This document shows, in pieces, positions 46,146-59,523 of a stretch of 64,000 nt of DNA. The notes beneath the pieces are model-generated. The model saw only the letters and a program-made list of their open reading frames with translations, did not search any database and was not told where the DNA came from. Made by a program: the position numbers and the translations under genes. The DNA comes from Chrysopilus asiliformis. Taxonomy: Eukaryota; Arthropoda; Insecta; Diptera; Rhagionidae. The stretch is taken from the NCBI GenBank assembly GCA_964034945.1, contig OZ035961.1:15515243-15579242 (forward strand). Reading direction: 5' to 3'. How positions within the stretch are numbered: the first letter of the stretch is position 1; every line of letters starts with the position of its first letter.

Positions 46146-48655
46146 TGTTAAATAAGGGCGGGTAGGCACGCTTGCATCGGGCTAGCTTCGCCGGCAATGG
46201 AGTGGGATCTTGCCCCCTCAACACTTCTAACCACACCACAAAGAATTCGTGCCTGTAATTAAGGAATAATAAAATAATAGGATAGGGAAAAGGAACGGGA
46301 AGGGAATATCAAGCAAATTCGAAGAAGCATGTAGGCATTACGTCGCCCCCCTCAATTCACCACTATCGGGAAAAACCTTAGTGCATCATAGCACAAATAC
46401 TCAAAACGATAAATCCGATTTCACACATACAAATGTTTATTAAAAGGATCCAAAAACTCGTATCAAAATTATAAATATAACATCATTGGCCAATATAAAC
46501 CATCTCGGTATAAATAGTATAATCGAAATTTAAAAACATTAAAGAGCAAAAACATGCAACATTCTTAAATAAAAAAAAATGTAATAAATAATGTCCTTAA
46601 AACTAAAATAAAAATCTGGAGCATCGACTCGAATAAATAAAAAAAAATCAACACCACTCAATAATCCTGGTATTCAGGTAAATAAATATCGTCGATTGCG
46701 CAAAAAAAATTGAAATTTCTAATAGCTGGGCCCACCTATGATTAAGTGCGTAATAAAAATAAGTTTCGCACACATAACCTTTACTCGAAAACTGTCGAGT
46801 GGTGAAAATTTCACAAAAGTCGTTTAATTTAATTTAAACCTCTTTCCTTTTAAACTTGCATTATATAGAAATTACTTAGTTTAACGATTTACAAATTTAA
46901 ATTTAGGATGTAGTAAAAACCGGGTTCCAATATGTCTTCAGCACCCAAAATGCGAGGTCCAATCCGGATAGAAAAAAAGAATGAACAAACTTACAGTTTT
47001 GATTCGATCTAGCGGCTTCCTTTTTTTTCTTATTAGACAGGATGGAAACTGCTTATTGAAGAAAATGCACCACAGTCCGGGAAACCTTATAGGGATGTTT
47101 CTTTGTTCTCTGTTACTCCACAGGATTTCTCCCCAAAAATCGAATCTACGGTGTCTGGACTCTCCAAAATAAACTCGGTCTCAAACCAGAGGTGATGCAA
47201 TTTAGGGGCAAGCTAATATGTAGCTGCTGCCTGATTTCTTCCCTATTTCCAAAATCAGCCAAACAGGACAAAAACGGGAACACGTTTTTCCTTCAAACTG
47301 GGATACAGCGGTGGAAGGATCAAATAAAATTGATCTTTATAAAACGAAATATTTAATTAAATTATTACAGGGTTTCCTCCCCTTTTCAGAAGTTTCCTAA
47401 AAATACACGTTTTTCCCGGAAATAGAAAAAAGTTTATATAGAGAAAATCACAGAAATTACTTAAAACTCCGAAATAAACGGCTAATGATGGTGATGCTCA
47501 GGCAGAACTTGGAAAAATCCTAGCTGTGGTCAGCCAAATTGGCGGATTTCACAAATTGACCACGCGAAGATAATTTCTGGATACCTAACCAAACCTTTCA
47601 ATTTAACTTGAATTAAATTAAACATAAGGGTTTTAAAAAAACGCACTTACGATGTGTCTCACAAAATCACGATCTGCTGGCGAGGATTTAAACTTATTTA
47701 TTCACCAAAAAAATCAATTCCTTTTCGAATAAAAAGGGGAGGAAAAACCCCGTCGATATTACCTCGACCAACACTTTCCAGGAAATGGACCGAGATTTCC
47801 TCTCCTTTTGGCAAAGTAGATCATTCCAAGATTTGGTCGAAAACGACACATTAAACCCACTCAATTAGGCAATTTCTACGAATTTTCCTTTTTGGGATCA
47901 AGTTGCATTAAGAACCATGCTTGGTAAGTCCAATACAGAACTTTCATCCTTGATGCAATTGGTTTAAAAGATCAAATTTACCTCAGAAGGTTGAATGAAC
48001 CCAATAAGCAAAATGATCTAAAGTACCATTCATTGAAATTATAAAATTGTGCAATTAAAAAGGCTGAATTAAACGAAAAAAAATCGACGTGTCCTGATTA
48101 TTATTCAAGTAAGTTCCTACTATTATTATTTTTTTTTTTCGTGAATCTATTCAAATACAAATTTTTAGCTAAAATTACTGAACGCTGTTGGCATGGATCT
48201 CTACTAGAAGATCAGAAGAAAAATACAAAACGCTGTCTATAGAAATTAATCTCAGAAATCAGTAACAGCTTCTGGAAAGTTATTTGTTTATATTAATCCA
48301 GTTGTCAATTGGATGTGAAATTTTCGAAGTTTTTTATTGTTTTCTGTGCGTTTGTTATCGATTGGATGGACTACAAATTGAGGATGCTAGGCGACAGAAG
48401 AACGCGCTTGTGGAGCCAAACTTAAGATAAGTCGAAACTCATTTAAATTTGCTACCTTTTAAAAATTTCTTTTTTCTGTCTTCCAGGTGACTGCTACATA
48501 CGATACACACAAAATCTATTGAAATAATTGCGCTGCGGGCGAAAATTACTTAATCGAATGATTCGGAAAAAAGTTCAAGTTTCCGGGACGCCGGGACCAC
48601 TTGAAAAAAATCCGGGACTAGGCTAATCCGGGATGTATGATGCTCACCCGCTTTA
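46146..48655. other. Compositionally distinct block, no gene
   Basis: From about 46150 the DNA becomes locally GC-richer ('gggctagcttcgccggcaat', later 'ggggaggaaaaaccccgtcg'), with polypurine runs, unlike the surrounding spacer. No frame above about 66 codons and no LTR, polymerase or integrase motif. It may be decayed retrotransposon UTR. 48570-48630 is rich in CCGGGA words related to the GGGTGACCA elements. Confidence 0.4.
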
Positions 48656-50750
48656 CTTAAATACAGCATATTTTGATGCATTATTCAATGGATTTTTTTT
48701 TTTTTTTGCTTTTTGATCAAAAGATTGTGTATGTACGATGAACCGTCTGGGAACTTCAAATATTTAAAAATAAAAAAATCGTTTTTTTCTTATACATTAA
48801 TACATTAAGTTATAGGTCATTTTATTAAAATCAGTAGGTAGGAAAAGGGTTTCTTCATGGAAATTTCCACAATTTTTCCGTGGCATGTAAAATTTTGTGG
48901 GACATTTTTTCTAATTTTATTTTTTCACAGAGCTTGTACAATTTTATTCTAATTTGACACAATAATCATGTATTTACCACCAATCATTCACGAGATACAA
49001 TTCTTTGAAACAGATCAGTTATCTCGGAAAATTTGCGGACTAGAATTTTTTTTTAATTTTATTTTTGTCAGAAAACCTCAAAACCACACGGAGATATAGA
49101 AAAATAAATAAAAAAATATACAAGACAGTGAAATTTTTTGGTAATCCCAAACAAAAGGGAATCTATGCCAAAAATAGCAAATTTTTCTATGCCAAAATTA
49201 TAGGAATAATTCCCAATTTTTTGGGAGTCATTGCAGAAGACTCCACTGTCTGCTATATTTCTATTTGGTTTTTTCTCCGTGCAACATGCGACATTTTACG
49301 AAAATCTGAGACCCATCAGTCCAATTTTTGGGGAAGGTAATATTTTTTTTTCGCCGCAACTGATTTTGACTTTTTTGTGAAAAAATAAATAAATAAATAA
49401 TAAATACATAAAAGAAAAAAAAACGCGTTAAAAATGTTGAAATTGCCAAAAGGCACAAGTCTATTCTAGGCGCGTGACTTTTTTATTAAAAAGCAAATCT
49501 TTCAAGATCTACTCATTTGGTCTTCAACGGGATTGAAATTCTGGAAAAATATTTCGTTTTAGCAAAAATGGAACAACAAAATATTTTGAAACCACAAGAA
49601 TTTACTCAATTTTATGTTCTACGTAAAGAAGTTTTTTTTAACGAGAGTTGTCAAAATTTATACCGCTTTTCAGTATTACACAATCATGATTTCACGGATT
49701 TCCATGAATTTGAGACGCTAACGTCAAAAAAAAAAACATTGTCATCGAAACAAGAGTGAAATTTTTAGGTCAACGATCGCATCATAAGACACAATCGTAA
49801 AACAAAAAGAAGAAATTTTCGACAACCTGAAATGGCAGTAATTTCTACCATTTTCCGTCAACATCGACTTGAGTGAAGTAAAGAGGTATTAAAAAAGTCT
49901 TAAAAACATAACATTGGACTTGCGATGAGTGTACAAAATCCTCTTAGCTCATCTGAATTTAATTGCCGTGAAAGCGGACAAACCTTCCGTCTCAAGATAC
50001 CTACCTGGTGCATACCATCTCAACATAAACTGTTGGACAACAAACTTTAGGAGGCTTCATGGTGTCACATTTCAGGTTAACAAAATTCCAAAAGCGAAAA
50101 ATTACGCATTTATTGTCACTGTTGCATTTCAATAAATCCACTATCTGCTAGATCGCGAATTAGAAAATTACACATATATTAGCCACCTCACTATATATAA
50201 AATTCACCGATTTACATCAATGTTAGTAACTGTCATAGACTAGACGTGATATTGACTTTAAGCAAAGGTGTTTAACATTGAAGACAAAAGAAAGTGGCAA
50301 AGACTAAGTCATGGATTTAATAGCAAATAAAATTAGCGAATTTTCGATATTTTTGCTGGCTTTTCCTATAAGATACTTTTAGCTACCATGCCCAGATGTG
50401 GCGATCAATCATAATATGATGCCACCATCGATGATGCGGTTACCTTTACAGGTACAGAAGTTCCAGTCGTATCGAAAGTGGGCCTGCATCCTGTTTGCTT
50501 ACGCGCAGTCGTTAACAAATACGAATCAACCGAACCTGATTAAATCTGCTCAATAGGTCGTTACCGCATTTTCGAAATTGTGATGCATACCAAAAACATT
50601 TTAAAGCATTTTAAGTTTTGCATTTTCATTTCATTTTCTGTGGCTACGAGATGGAGTTGTGAGTGCAGACATGAGGTAATATGCAGTTGGATGAATTGCA
50701 CTAAAATATGTTTCTTTTGTTTATTATTTCAATAATTTTTTTGTTGATAC
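48656..50750. other. Intergenic DNA, nothing recognised
   Basis: AT-rich spacer with A/T runs. Frames of up to 91 codons are low-complexity. No promoter or repeat of note. Confidence 0.45.
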
Positions 50751-50947
50751 CACAGAGCTTCTATAAGAACAGAGGTTCAAATCATATTGAGCAGCAAAAA
50801 TATGGCGTGAAATTTGGGAATTTATCATTAGCTCGAAAGCTTTACGAAAGCTTTTTTCTTCTTGTGCTAATGATAAATTCCCAAATTTCACGCCATATTT
50901 TTGCTGCTCAATATGATTTGAACCTCTGTTCTTATAGAAGCTCTGTG
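50751..50947. mobile_element. Perfect 82-bp palindromic fold-back element
   Basis: Arms 50751-50832 and 50866-50947 are identical reverse complements over all 82 bases, separated by a 33-base loop built on AAGCTTT repeats. The outer ends are CACAGAGCTTC and GAAGCTCTGTG. TTGATAC flanks both sides (50744-50750 and 50948-50954); the match can be read as up to 9 bases (tgttgatac) if the outermost bases are given to the flank. A frame of 87 codons through it is accidental. Confidence 0.9.
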
Positions 50948-50954
50948 TTGATAC

Positions 50955-51885
50955 TACGTTTTAGAAAGTAACATTTAATATTTGAAGGTATTTAATTACA
51001 AATTTTAGTTCTGATCCAAAGGGTATCAGACTCCACCAAAATCTGGCATCTAGGTAAGGTCTAGCAGGATAAATCACTAACCCACAGTTTTTTTCGAAGA
51101 AGTTATCAACGAATTTTCCGACTTTTCTAAAACTTACTTTTTTTCAAAAATATAAATATTTGTTGTGAAAGTTTTTCCGAAGATACACGGTCCTTATACT
51201 GAAACGCATACAAAGTTTTCAGCAATAACAAAAATGGTCGGAAAAAAATCATGGAAAGTTTTTCATTGTAAAGAGATTTTCATAGAATGCGAGGGAAAAC
51301 TAGATTCCGATTGAGTTTCTATTCTAGATTTTTTTTTGTGGATAGAAAATAAATCCCCAAAGTTCCTAAGGTTAATGAGATCATGATATGTTCGTCACGT
51401 CTTAAATTCACTCCAATTCTGTTATGGTCGCAGTAACTACTTAGTGGCCTCTTGTGTTACTTGGGTTATTTATCATTTATCCGAGGACATAAAATTTGAA
51501 GGATTGATTTTCAGTACTTAAAATGGTTTCAAAATTACGCCATAAAGGTCGAAAAACTGACGAAAACTCATGTCTTCGAAATTCTTATAGATAAAGAATT
51601 CAAATGTAAGCCAGAGATATGGCGTACCAAATGTGTTAGATTGCCACATTGCGTGACATTTTTCCTTCTTTTAAAAAGGATCTTATATAAGCAATCTTTT
51701 TTTATTCCTATTATATTTATTTGGTTGCGCCCATATGAACCTATTGTAAAGAGAAATCTGTGTGAATTTGTTTGGCTCTACAAAAATCGCGTAATTCTGC
51801 AACGCAACGTTTTCGGTATGCGATAGCTCTGAATCAGCAACAGGATGAAGTGAAAAAATTGATTCAGTCGTAAAATGAAAGGTAA
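50955..51885. other. Intergenic DNA, nothing recognised
   Basis: AT-rich spacer between two inverted-repeat elements. No supported gene. Confidence 0.5.
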
Positions 51886-52100
51886 ATTGAGGCGTTAAAA
51901 GCTAGAGTGGACCAACCCACATGTCGAAATCGTGAATTTTTTGTGTTTGAATCACTATTGCGAGTGAGTTTTTAGATAAAAATGTTTGGATGCACAAAAG
52001 AACATTTCAACATTGAGTAATAAAGTCCACAGAAATTTTTTTTTCCAAAAATTTACAGTCAATATGTTGCTTGGTCCACTCTAGCTTTTAACGCCTCAAT
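51886..52100. mobile_element. MITE with 30-bp perfect inverted ends
   Basis: ATTGAGGCGTTAAAAGCTAG and a further 10 bases at 51886-51915 are repeated inverted at 52071-52100 without mismatch. TA occurs just outside each end (51884-51885 and 52103-52104), compatible with a Tc1/mariner-type target, but one base is missing on the left. 215 bases, no ORF. Confidence 0.75.
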
Positions 52101-53980
52101 TGTAAGTAAATTGATATTCGTTAGAGGTTAAATTTATCTGAAATATCTCAGATACTAAAATTTTCAATTCTAGCTTTTAACATGTTTGATAAATCACAAA
52201 AAAATTAATTTAAGAGGATCATTTTTTTCAGTAGTATATGGTATAAATTTTATTAAAATTTTCCGCCAAATTAAATTGTCACATTACTTATGACCTAAAT
52301 ATGGTTACCAATGTTTGCCTTTTAAAACATCGTCCGTTAATCAAAATTTCATCGAATCTCACCTAAATTCCGAATGACTAACAACAGAGTTAAATTTGTG
52401 TGACGGATCTACAGCAAAATTTTGTCTTTAATTCGATTATATAAGTTAGAAACCAAAAAATTGAATATGAATGAATTATCGGAATGAAAATGAAAATGAA
52501 AACATTTTTACACCATAAGACACTCAAAGCTGTCGTCTTCTGTACTTAAGATGAATGAAATTCCAAACATTTTCTGTTCCAACATTTGTATGATCATATC
52601 TAGTACTTTTTAATGTTATTTGCAGAAAACGCAAGTATGTCGAAATAAAAGATATGGATTTTTCTACGCAGCGCAGTGAACGATAGATATCCAAATCAAA
52701 TGTAAACATTGTTATTTAGCATATTATATCCACCCGTAACTCCTTCTGATTGCGAACACTTCACTCTAGCTTACAGCAAATCCAACAAGCACTTTCACAT
52801 CATGTCAATATTATTTTTTCACATTGATCAACGAAATTGTGAAGAAAGCTATTCGACTAACAACTGAGAATTTTTTTGGGATAAATCAACAACACTTGTT
52901 TGATAATAAATACATAGTACCACAAAGTGATTTATCTCCACTTTATTCAGGGGTTTAGTGTTTTCGGAGCACAATATCTCATTGAATTGTTAGATTGCGT
53001 TTTTATTTTGGGTTGAATTCCACCATTACGATTTAATAAATTCTAAAAAAAAACTCCAATTTTTTATATAGAATACTCCAGGGACATGCATTTTTATTTC
53101 TAGTTGTGCATCTCCATGAATTCAAGGGAAAGAACATTTTATAAATCTGAAAAGTGCACATCTGTACAAAATAAATAGCCATCAGGTATGCAGAGATCCT
53201 TTTAAGTCCTTGAGCAAAATAATTTCCAAGATAGCATCAATTGTAGAATTGTAGAGTAGTCTGCTTCTGACTGTAAATGAATTGAAAACGATTTATGGAT
53301 GACTAAAATAACCACTTGGAAGAAAGTTCCAATCCTATTTTAAGAGCAGTACCAGACATTTTGTATGGAATGCATCACTTGCTTAAATTTGTAACTTCGA
53401 CATTCAGTAGCGACTTTCTAGAAGTTTTCAAATTGGAGAAATTTTTTTCTCTTCTTACAAAAGATGAGAACGTGACAAGAATGTATACCTCAAACTATGT
53501 ATTTCACATTAATAAATCACAGAAACTATCTTCTTCTTCTTCTTTCAAAAATTTTAAATAGAAAATTGTGTATTTTGACAAAAAACAAAAATGAACAGAA
53601 AAAAAATTGGTTTAAGAAATTGCACAGCAGTTTTCAATATTATTTTCTTCTATGGTCAAGTTGATAACATTCATATGAAATAAATAAATCCTTATATTTA
53701 AAGCAGAATACAAATATCAGTTGTGATCAACACAAAACTTTCCTCTGCAAAATTTAGTTTCAGAAAAAAATATGTAAAAAAAATATTTACACATATCTTG
53801 AGAACCGTTAAAGATACGCAAAAATGGTAAAGGGGAAAAATTGAGGAAATTTTATTTCCTTTGAATTTAGTTATATGAATTTTTCATAATAGTTTTCGAG
53901 AGATATTCAAAAAAAAACCGAGAAATTTTCAAAAACCTGATTTTTCTGAATTATATTGAGAGCCGTTAGAGATATCCTAT
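52101..53980. other. Intergenic DNA, nothing recognised
   Basis: AT-rich spacer. No gene or repeat supported. Confidence 0.45.
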
Positions 53981-54485
53981 AATAATACGAGGAATGTCTG
54001 TCTGTCTGTCTGTCTGTCTGCACAAACGATCTCGAAAACCCGCCTAACGATTTTCACGAAACTTGGGGTTAGGGATTTTCGGGGACAAGGAATCGATCTA
54101 GATAGGTCTCACCTCTGAGAAAATTCCCCTCGATACCCCTCGCCTGGTATCTTCGAATTGGGTGGCCCGATCTTAATGAAACTTTACAGTAATACTAAGG
54201 GGGCTAAGGGCTTTCGATATTTCCACTACAAACCTGACTTCTCCCTCCCTTCGATAACCCTCACCTAGTGTCTCAAAACAACGTTTCAAAAATCGGTGAC
54301 AGCGATTACTCCATAACCACTCAACCGATTTCTATGAAATTTGGTTATCGCGCGTTAGTTTTAGTTCTAGCTTTCTAGGTCGGGAATTTAGAAACTTTGG
54401 AAAAGCTTTGTAAAGATAATGTGAACTTAGTTTTTCCCCAAAAATCAGCAAAAGTAGGATTTTGAGGTCGCCGAGCATGGCTCGG
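53981..54485 (+). repeat. Dispersed element with GTCT microsatellite (second family)
   Basis: It starts with five to six GTCT units (53996-54020), then 'gcacaaacgatctcgaaaac' and 'ccactcaaccgatttctatg', and ends in 'ggtcgccgagcatggctcgg'. Its core differs from the ATACCC family but shares 'ctcaaccgattt' with 2655. The layout of microsatellite followed by a 'cgattttcacgaaacttggg'-type block is common in arthropod non-autonomous elements. No coding. Confidence 0.55.
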
Positions 54486-56035
54486 TTTTAATGGTACTGT
54501 ATAAATAATTAAAGCAAATAATGTAGAAAATTTTATTTCGCACAATTTTAGTCTATAATTTTTTTTCATAAAAGTGCATAGTTTTCGAGAGATTTTCAAA
54601 AAATCGAACTTTTTTCAAAACTCTTGAGAAGCGCTAGAAATACAAAAAAACTATTAAGGCAAAAAAGCGGAAAATGTATTCTTTAAATTTCGTCATGTTT
54701 ATTTTGTCATATTTATTGTCTGTTGTGTGAGGTACATAATTTTCGAAAAATTTCCAAAATGCATTTTTACTTTACTTTTCCAAGAGTTGATAGAAACCTA
54801 CGATTTTCGTAAGACTCATTTACAAAAAATTTTAAGTCGCTAGATCAGCGCGTTCCCAAATTATTAAAGATTTATAAAACGGACAGACCGACAGACAGAT
54901 TCACGGACATCCTCATAATTTTACCTGAAATTCCTACGAATCAGAAAGTTTCTATCTGCCTCCGTTCCCGAGTCGGTCTCCAGCATAAATACAATACTTT
55001 CCCTCAATAGCAGAGGCAAGTAAAAATATGTCAAACATTAGCATCAGAATATAACAAAGTTAAAAGGGTTAATTTTCATTTGAGGTTGACAAAAACCATT
55101 CGTGTCCTTGAAAAGCTTTTAACTCTCTGTGAAAAAAGTATTCATCCCTTATGAAATTTTTCACGGGAAAACACATGAAAATTCAATTGATGGAAGTTAG
55201 AAACGCTTCTTTAACCGCCTTGTTGAACCGGATAATGTCATGATGATCGTATGTGGACTCTTCTGTGGCTAACAATAAGTACGAGTAAACAATTGATTGT
55301 TAGTTTAACCGGCACAGTAGTACACCTCAACTTAAATATTCTGTGACAAAATGCGAACTCGCATCGCATAGTGAAACTGTTTACAGATCACATATCGATT
55401 GTCATCATTTTTTTTAAAGAAAGGTGTATTTGACATATCTTATACTGTTGGAATTCTTTACTTATCGTCTTCGATTTGGTTATTTTTCTGAATTCTGTTT
55501 TGCTATGTTTGGGGTTTACTTTTTTCCCGTATGGAGATATTTCATTCATTCCAGATTGTTTGTTGTGTATTCAATTCTCATACATAATTGCTAAAGTACG
55601 TTATGATTGCAAGAAGGTGCAGGTGTGACATGTTAAGGTGGGGACACTTCGCACACCATCCGTATACAAATCCCATTTTAAACTTCAATCTGCACTTATA
55701 GACTCACCTCAGTGCGTAAGTAGACAAAAAAAAAGAATTAAAGATTCAAATTGGAGCTCCGCCCTGTTACCATCTCACTTGAACTTGTCATATGGTAAAT
55801 CATACTATTCTGCTCGCTGACAATGATCTTTCATACCTCTACCTGTAAATCCGTTTAAAGCCAGGGAAAAATCAACAAATATGTGAAGTAAAATTCAGTA
55901 AAAAAAATGAAATAAAACCAAATTGTATCTTTTCTTTAAACTGTTTGGTCGGAGCGGCGTCTTCGTGTATTATTATTCAACTGAAACTGTGACGACATAC
56001 CGGGAGTCATCTACATTTATTTTAAAAAATTATAG
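54486..56035. other. Intergenic DNA upstream of Osiris gene G
   Basis: AT-rich, with one short GACAGACC/GACAGA patch (about 54880-54900) that is probably a broken microsatellite element. No gene supported. Confidence 0.45.
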
Positions 56036-56042
56036 TATATAA
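56036..56042 (+). promoter_or_regulatory. TATA box of Osiris gene G
   Basis: TATATAA followed by GGGTA, with a possible initiator (acatcaa) about 30 bases downstream near 56067. The ATG is at 56210. Confidence 0.55.
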
Positions 56043-56209
56043 GGGTACTGAAGGCTGGACAGGCACATCAAATCGATTCGATCGTTCAGGTGTAACGTGT
56101 CCCCGTGTTCCATAAAAGTTACGCGCTTCAACTTCCGAGTAAGGATTTTCCGCAAACGGCTATTAATTTTTGTTGTTGATTATAACGAAAACTTGTTTAA
56201 TTGTTAAAA

Positions 56210-58341
56210 ATGAAAGTGTTTATTGTGTCTGCAATGTTGCTCGCCGCGGCGATGGCGGCTCCAAGTGTTATCGATAATAATGAGGAGGTGCACGGAGATG
56301 GATCCTCAGGAGGCATGATTATATTGGCTAGAATGATTGGAAATTGTGCTGAAAGTGGTGAATTCGGAAGTTGTTTGGCCGTTAAAGGGATCACAGCTTT
56401 AAATCGACTTGCTAGGAGTAATAGCATTGAAATTATTCCTGGAATATCATTTGAAAGGTACAACATTAGCCTTGGATTTACAAATAAACTTTTAAGGATT
56501 AATCAAATTTTGAAGTGATTTTTAGTGACGGTTAGAATTTTTTTTCATGACAAATGAGTTTGATTTTTTTTTGTGAATTATCACAAAACTTCCCAAGGAC
56601 CCAAAGTAGTCTGAAATTCCCATCGTATTTAAGACAATCTTTTAAAAGGTTAACTTAGGTGAAAGAAATTCCGCAAAAATTAAAATTTTGGAGTACTACA
56701 AAAAATTTCCAGTATTCCAAAATCTTTAAAATACCAAAATTTAATACTTGCAAATATCCAAAACTTTCTAAATTAATTATATTTTTCTTTCCGATTTTTT
56801 TATCCTTTTATTCTAATCGTCCTTATTTGGTAATAATCTCAAGATTAGGTGGCAGCACATCTAGAAAAATCGATTACCAAATATTAAAATTCATTTGACA
56901 ATAACCTAAACATACAAGCCTCCAAAATTTTGAAGAATTTGAAAAAATATGCGGTAATAAGATGGATAAAATTTTGAAAAACGAACTTCTAAAATTTCAG
57001 GTGCGAAATTTTGGAACAAACTTCAAAAAAAATATTTTTTTTGTCTTAAACTCACTCATGAGAAGGTTTCAATTTTGGTTTTAATTTTAAACCATGGATT
57101 ATGCTCCTTAAAATTCAAAATTCACTTTTAGAATATTGGTTACCTACCTTAAAGTTCCTGGGGTATTATAATAATGCAAAGAATTTTTGAGCCTAGAATA
57201 TTTTTTGAGGAATATTCCTTATTCATGCAAAATCTTACATCACAAAATTAATAAAGGTCTGATCTTGTATTATTTTTACATCGATTGTTCGATGGTTCAA
57301 TGTGAAAGTATTTTTTATGACGATACATCTTGTGAATAAACCCGTTTAAAGTGCATGAACTGCATGAATTTTATATGGAGAAGATGAAGCAAAGTTTTAA
57401 ATGATGTGCTCATACCTAGTGATTTATCAGTGCAGATGAAAGAAAACACCTATTACGTCAGACGGATGGTTGAATGGATGATAGCTAATACACATGGTTG
57501 CATGGAAAAGTCATGTGTGGTCAATCAAAGTTGTTTTACAATATTATTCGATTTCATTCACTTAAAATAGTAGGAAACTTTCAATTTTATCAATGAATCA
57601 CATCAATAATATCAATTTGAGCTTTTTTCCATTACTCTCCAGAAAAAGAAAAAGTGAATGAATCAAATTTTCTTGATTAATTGCAGAGATCCATCAGCGG
57701 TTGCTCGCAATGGAAAGTCGATCTCGGAGAACGAGATAACCTCAACTTTACCTGCCGATTCAGAAGAAAGAACCGGACGCCTGATAGATTTGGCAATGCA
57801 ATCAGCAGCTGATTTTATGAGTACCCACAATTTACAGGTGAAATTACCTTCAGAATCTACCCAGGAATTGGCACGTGCTTTTGAAGAAGGTATAACAATA
57901 AAAATAATTTTTTGATCAAAATGTTAGCTTAACTAAACTTTATTTCTACTTAAAGGCCGTGGCAAAATGAAGAAACTCATGGGACCCTTGATCTTGGCCA
58001 TTGGAGCCAAATTTGTTCTCCTCATTCCAATTCTTCTCGGCGGACTGGTGTTATTGGCCACCAAAGCATTGATCGTCGCCAAGATTGCATTCTTTCTTGC
58101 CGCAGCCGTTGGCCTCCAGAAACTCGTGGGTGGTGGTTCATCATTGAACGTGTTGGGAAAATTGGGTGGTCTGGGTGGTTTGGGTGGTCTGACCGGTGGT
58201 CAAGGCTGGGGTTCTTCTAATGGCGGCGGATGGTCTTCAGGCGGTTCCGGGTGGAATTCAGGATCCTCCAGCTATCCTTATGCCCGCAGCAGCGATGCCC
58301 AGGACCTCGCCTACAGTGCACAGGCACCACAGACTCAATAA
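56210..58341 (+). CDS. Osiris gene G (DUF1676 protein, three exons)
   Basis: Exons 56210-56457, 57687-57889 and 57956-58341 give 278 residues. Residues 1-17 are a signal peptide ([17 protein letters not shown]). The cysteine pair is C46 and C55 ([20 protein letters not shown]). The first intron is phase 2 and splits the Arg of '[16 protein letters not shown]'; the second, only 66 bases, is the family's phase-1 intron at E-E-G|R-G-K-M-K-K. The middle includes '[20 protein letters not shown]'. The hydrophobic region contains '[20 protein letters not shown]'. The Gly/Ser/Trp tract leads to '[10 protein letters not shown]', a Tyr-based ending typical of canonical Osiris proteins (Osi6/Osi9 style). 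Predicted to enter the secretory or endosomal pathway. Clear, intact gene; AATAAA at 58507. Confidence 0.94.
56458..57686 (+). other. Intron 1 of Osiris gene G (phase 2)
   Basis: 1229 bases from GTACAA to TTGCAG. AT-rich, no element recognised. The N-terminal frame would read 21 further codons into it before a stop, so the splice is needed to join the conserved halves. Confidence 0.85.
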
Positions 58342-58506
58342 AGCACTGAATTATTACCTTACCGTTAGATTACCATTTAATTAATTGTTTTTTAATTTAT
58401 TATTTTTTTGATTGTATAATTTATGTAAGAAAGCGATGCCAAATCCCAACCGTAGCTTAATGTTGTTCACCAGAGAAGTTTTTCAGTATGAGTGAGAATT
58501 CCAAGC

Positions 58507-58512
58507 AATAAA
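58507..58512 (+). other. Polyadenylation signal of Osiris gene G
   Basis: AATAAA about 165 bases after the stop, followed by further AATAAA-like words. Confidence 0.55.
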
Positions 58513-58606
58513 ATGAATATTATTTATTCAATTTATAATAAAATGAAATAAATACTTTCTTTAGTACTGATGTGCATTTTTTATTATTACAAACATACAT
58601 GGGAAT

Positions 58607-58912
58607 AATTGTGTCTATCAAATGCAAAGGCCGATAAAAACATTTTAAGTCATTTTGTATTAAATGCAATTAAAGCCGTAGTTTATATAAAAAAATATCA
58701 TTTGGCCGTAGATTTAACAATGGAAATATCGCGTTTTGAATTTGACTTTCTATTTAAATATCAGACTTTTTTTAAAAAATTAAAAATTTCCAATAATATA
58801 GGAATTTGATCCATAATTTGTGAATGTGTTTAATGGTCTGTAACAGACATTTGATTTGAGCTCATTTCATGTCAAATATTTTTATCGGCCTTGGCATTTG
58901 ATAGACACAATT
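58607..58912. mobile_element. TIR element with AATTGTGTCTATCAAATG ends
   Basis: Inverted ends of about 38 bases with two mismatches (58607-58644 and 58875-58912), beginning AATTGTGTCTATCAAATGC and containing AAGGCCGATAAAAA. 306 bases just downstream of gene G. The plus-strand frame through it is not a gene. Confidence 0.78.
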
Positions 58913-59515
58913 TAAAAGATAAATAAATAAACTGAAGAAAGTACAATGTGAGACGTTTCTCAAAAATCAGGAAAATTTTTGAAATAAAAAAAAATATTAA
59001 CGGGTTTATTTTTATAGATTCGCTGAAATTTTCACTTTTTGGAATATTTTGGTATTTTTGGTATAGTTCAATAGATTTTTTGCCATTTAAAATAAAACAA
59101 GGAAATCATCCTTTAATATAATTGGTCCAACATTTAAAAGGTTTTCCCTATCCCTCAATAACAGTGGCCATGGAAAAGTAAACCACCACCTATTATTTCA
59201 GTAAAATAAGTTGATTCAACATATAATATGGTAAGCAAATCCTGTTGATAAGTCTCGAATATCCTTCCGGGGCCAATCGAGGAAAATAACTATTTTTACC
59301 ATCTGTAGTGCCAAGGCTTAATTGAATATAATGTACAATGAAATCAGATGCCGATGGCCCTTTTATTTTTACTATACTACAAATAACATAATCGAATTAC
59401 CTGCTCTTTTTGATCAAAAATTGCTCGATCTAGATATTAAATCGAATAGAAATAGTTGACAAATCTTTTTAAATAAAATCTATTGAACTAAGTAGGCACT
59501 CTTCGACTCTAGATG
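58913..59515. other. Intergenic DNA, nothing recognised
   Basis: AT-rich spacer with no supported feature. Confidence 0.5.
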
Positions 59516-59523
59516 CTCTAAAT

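Noticed and set aside
49065..49759. Frames of 80-91 codons in the 48.7-50.7 kb spacer
   Set aside because: Lys/Asn/Phe-rich translations of AT-rich DNA with no domain, promoter or splice partner.
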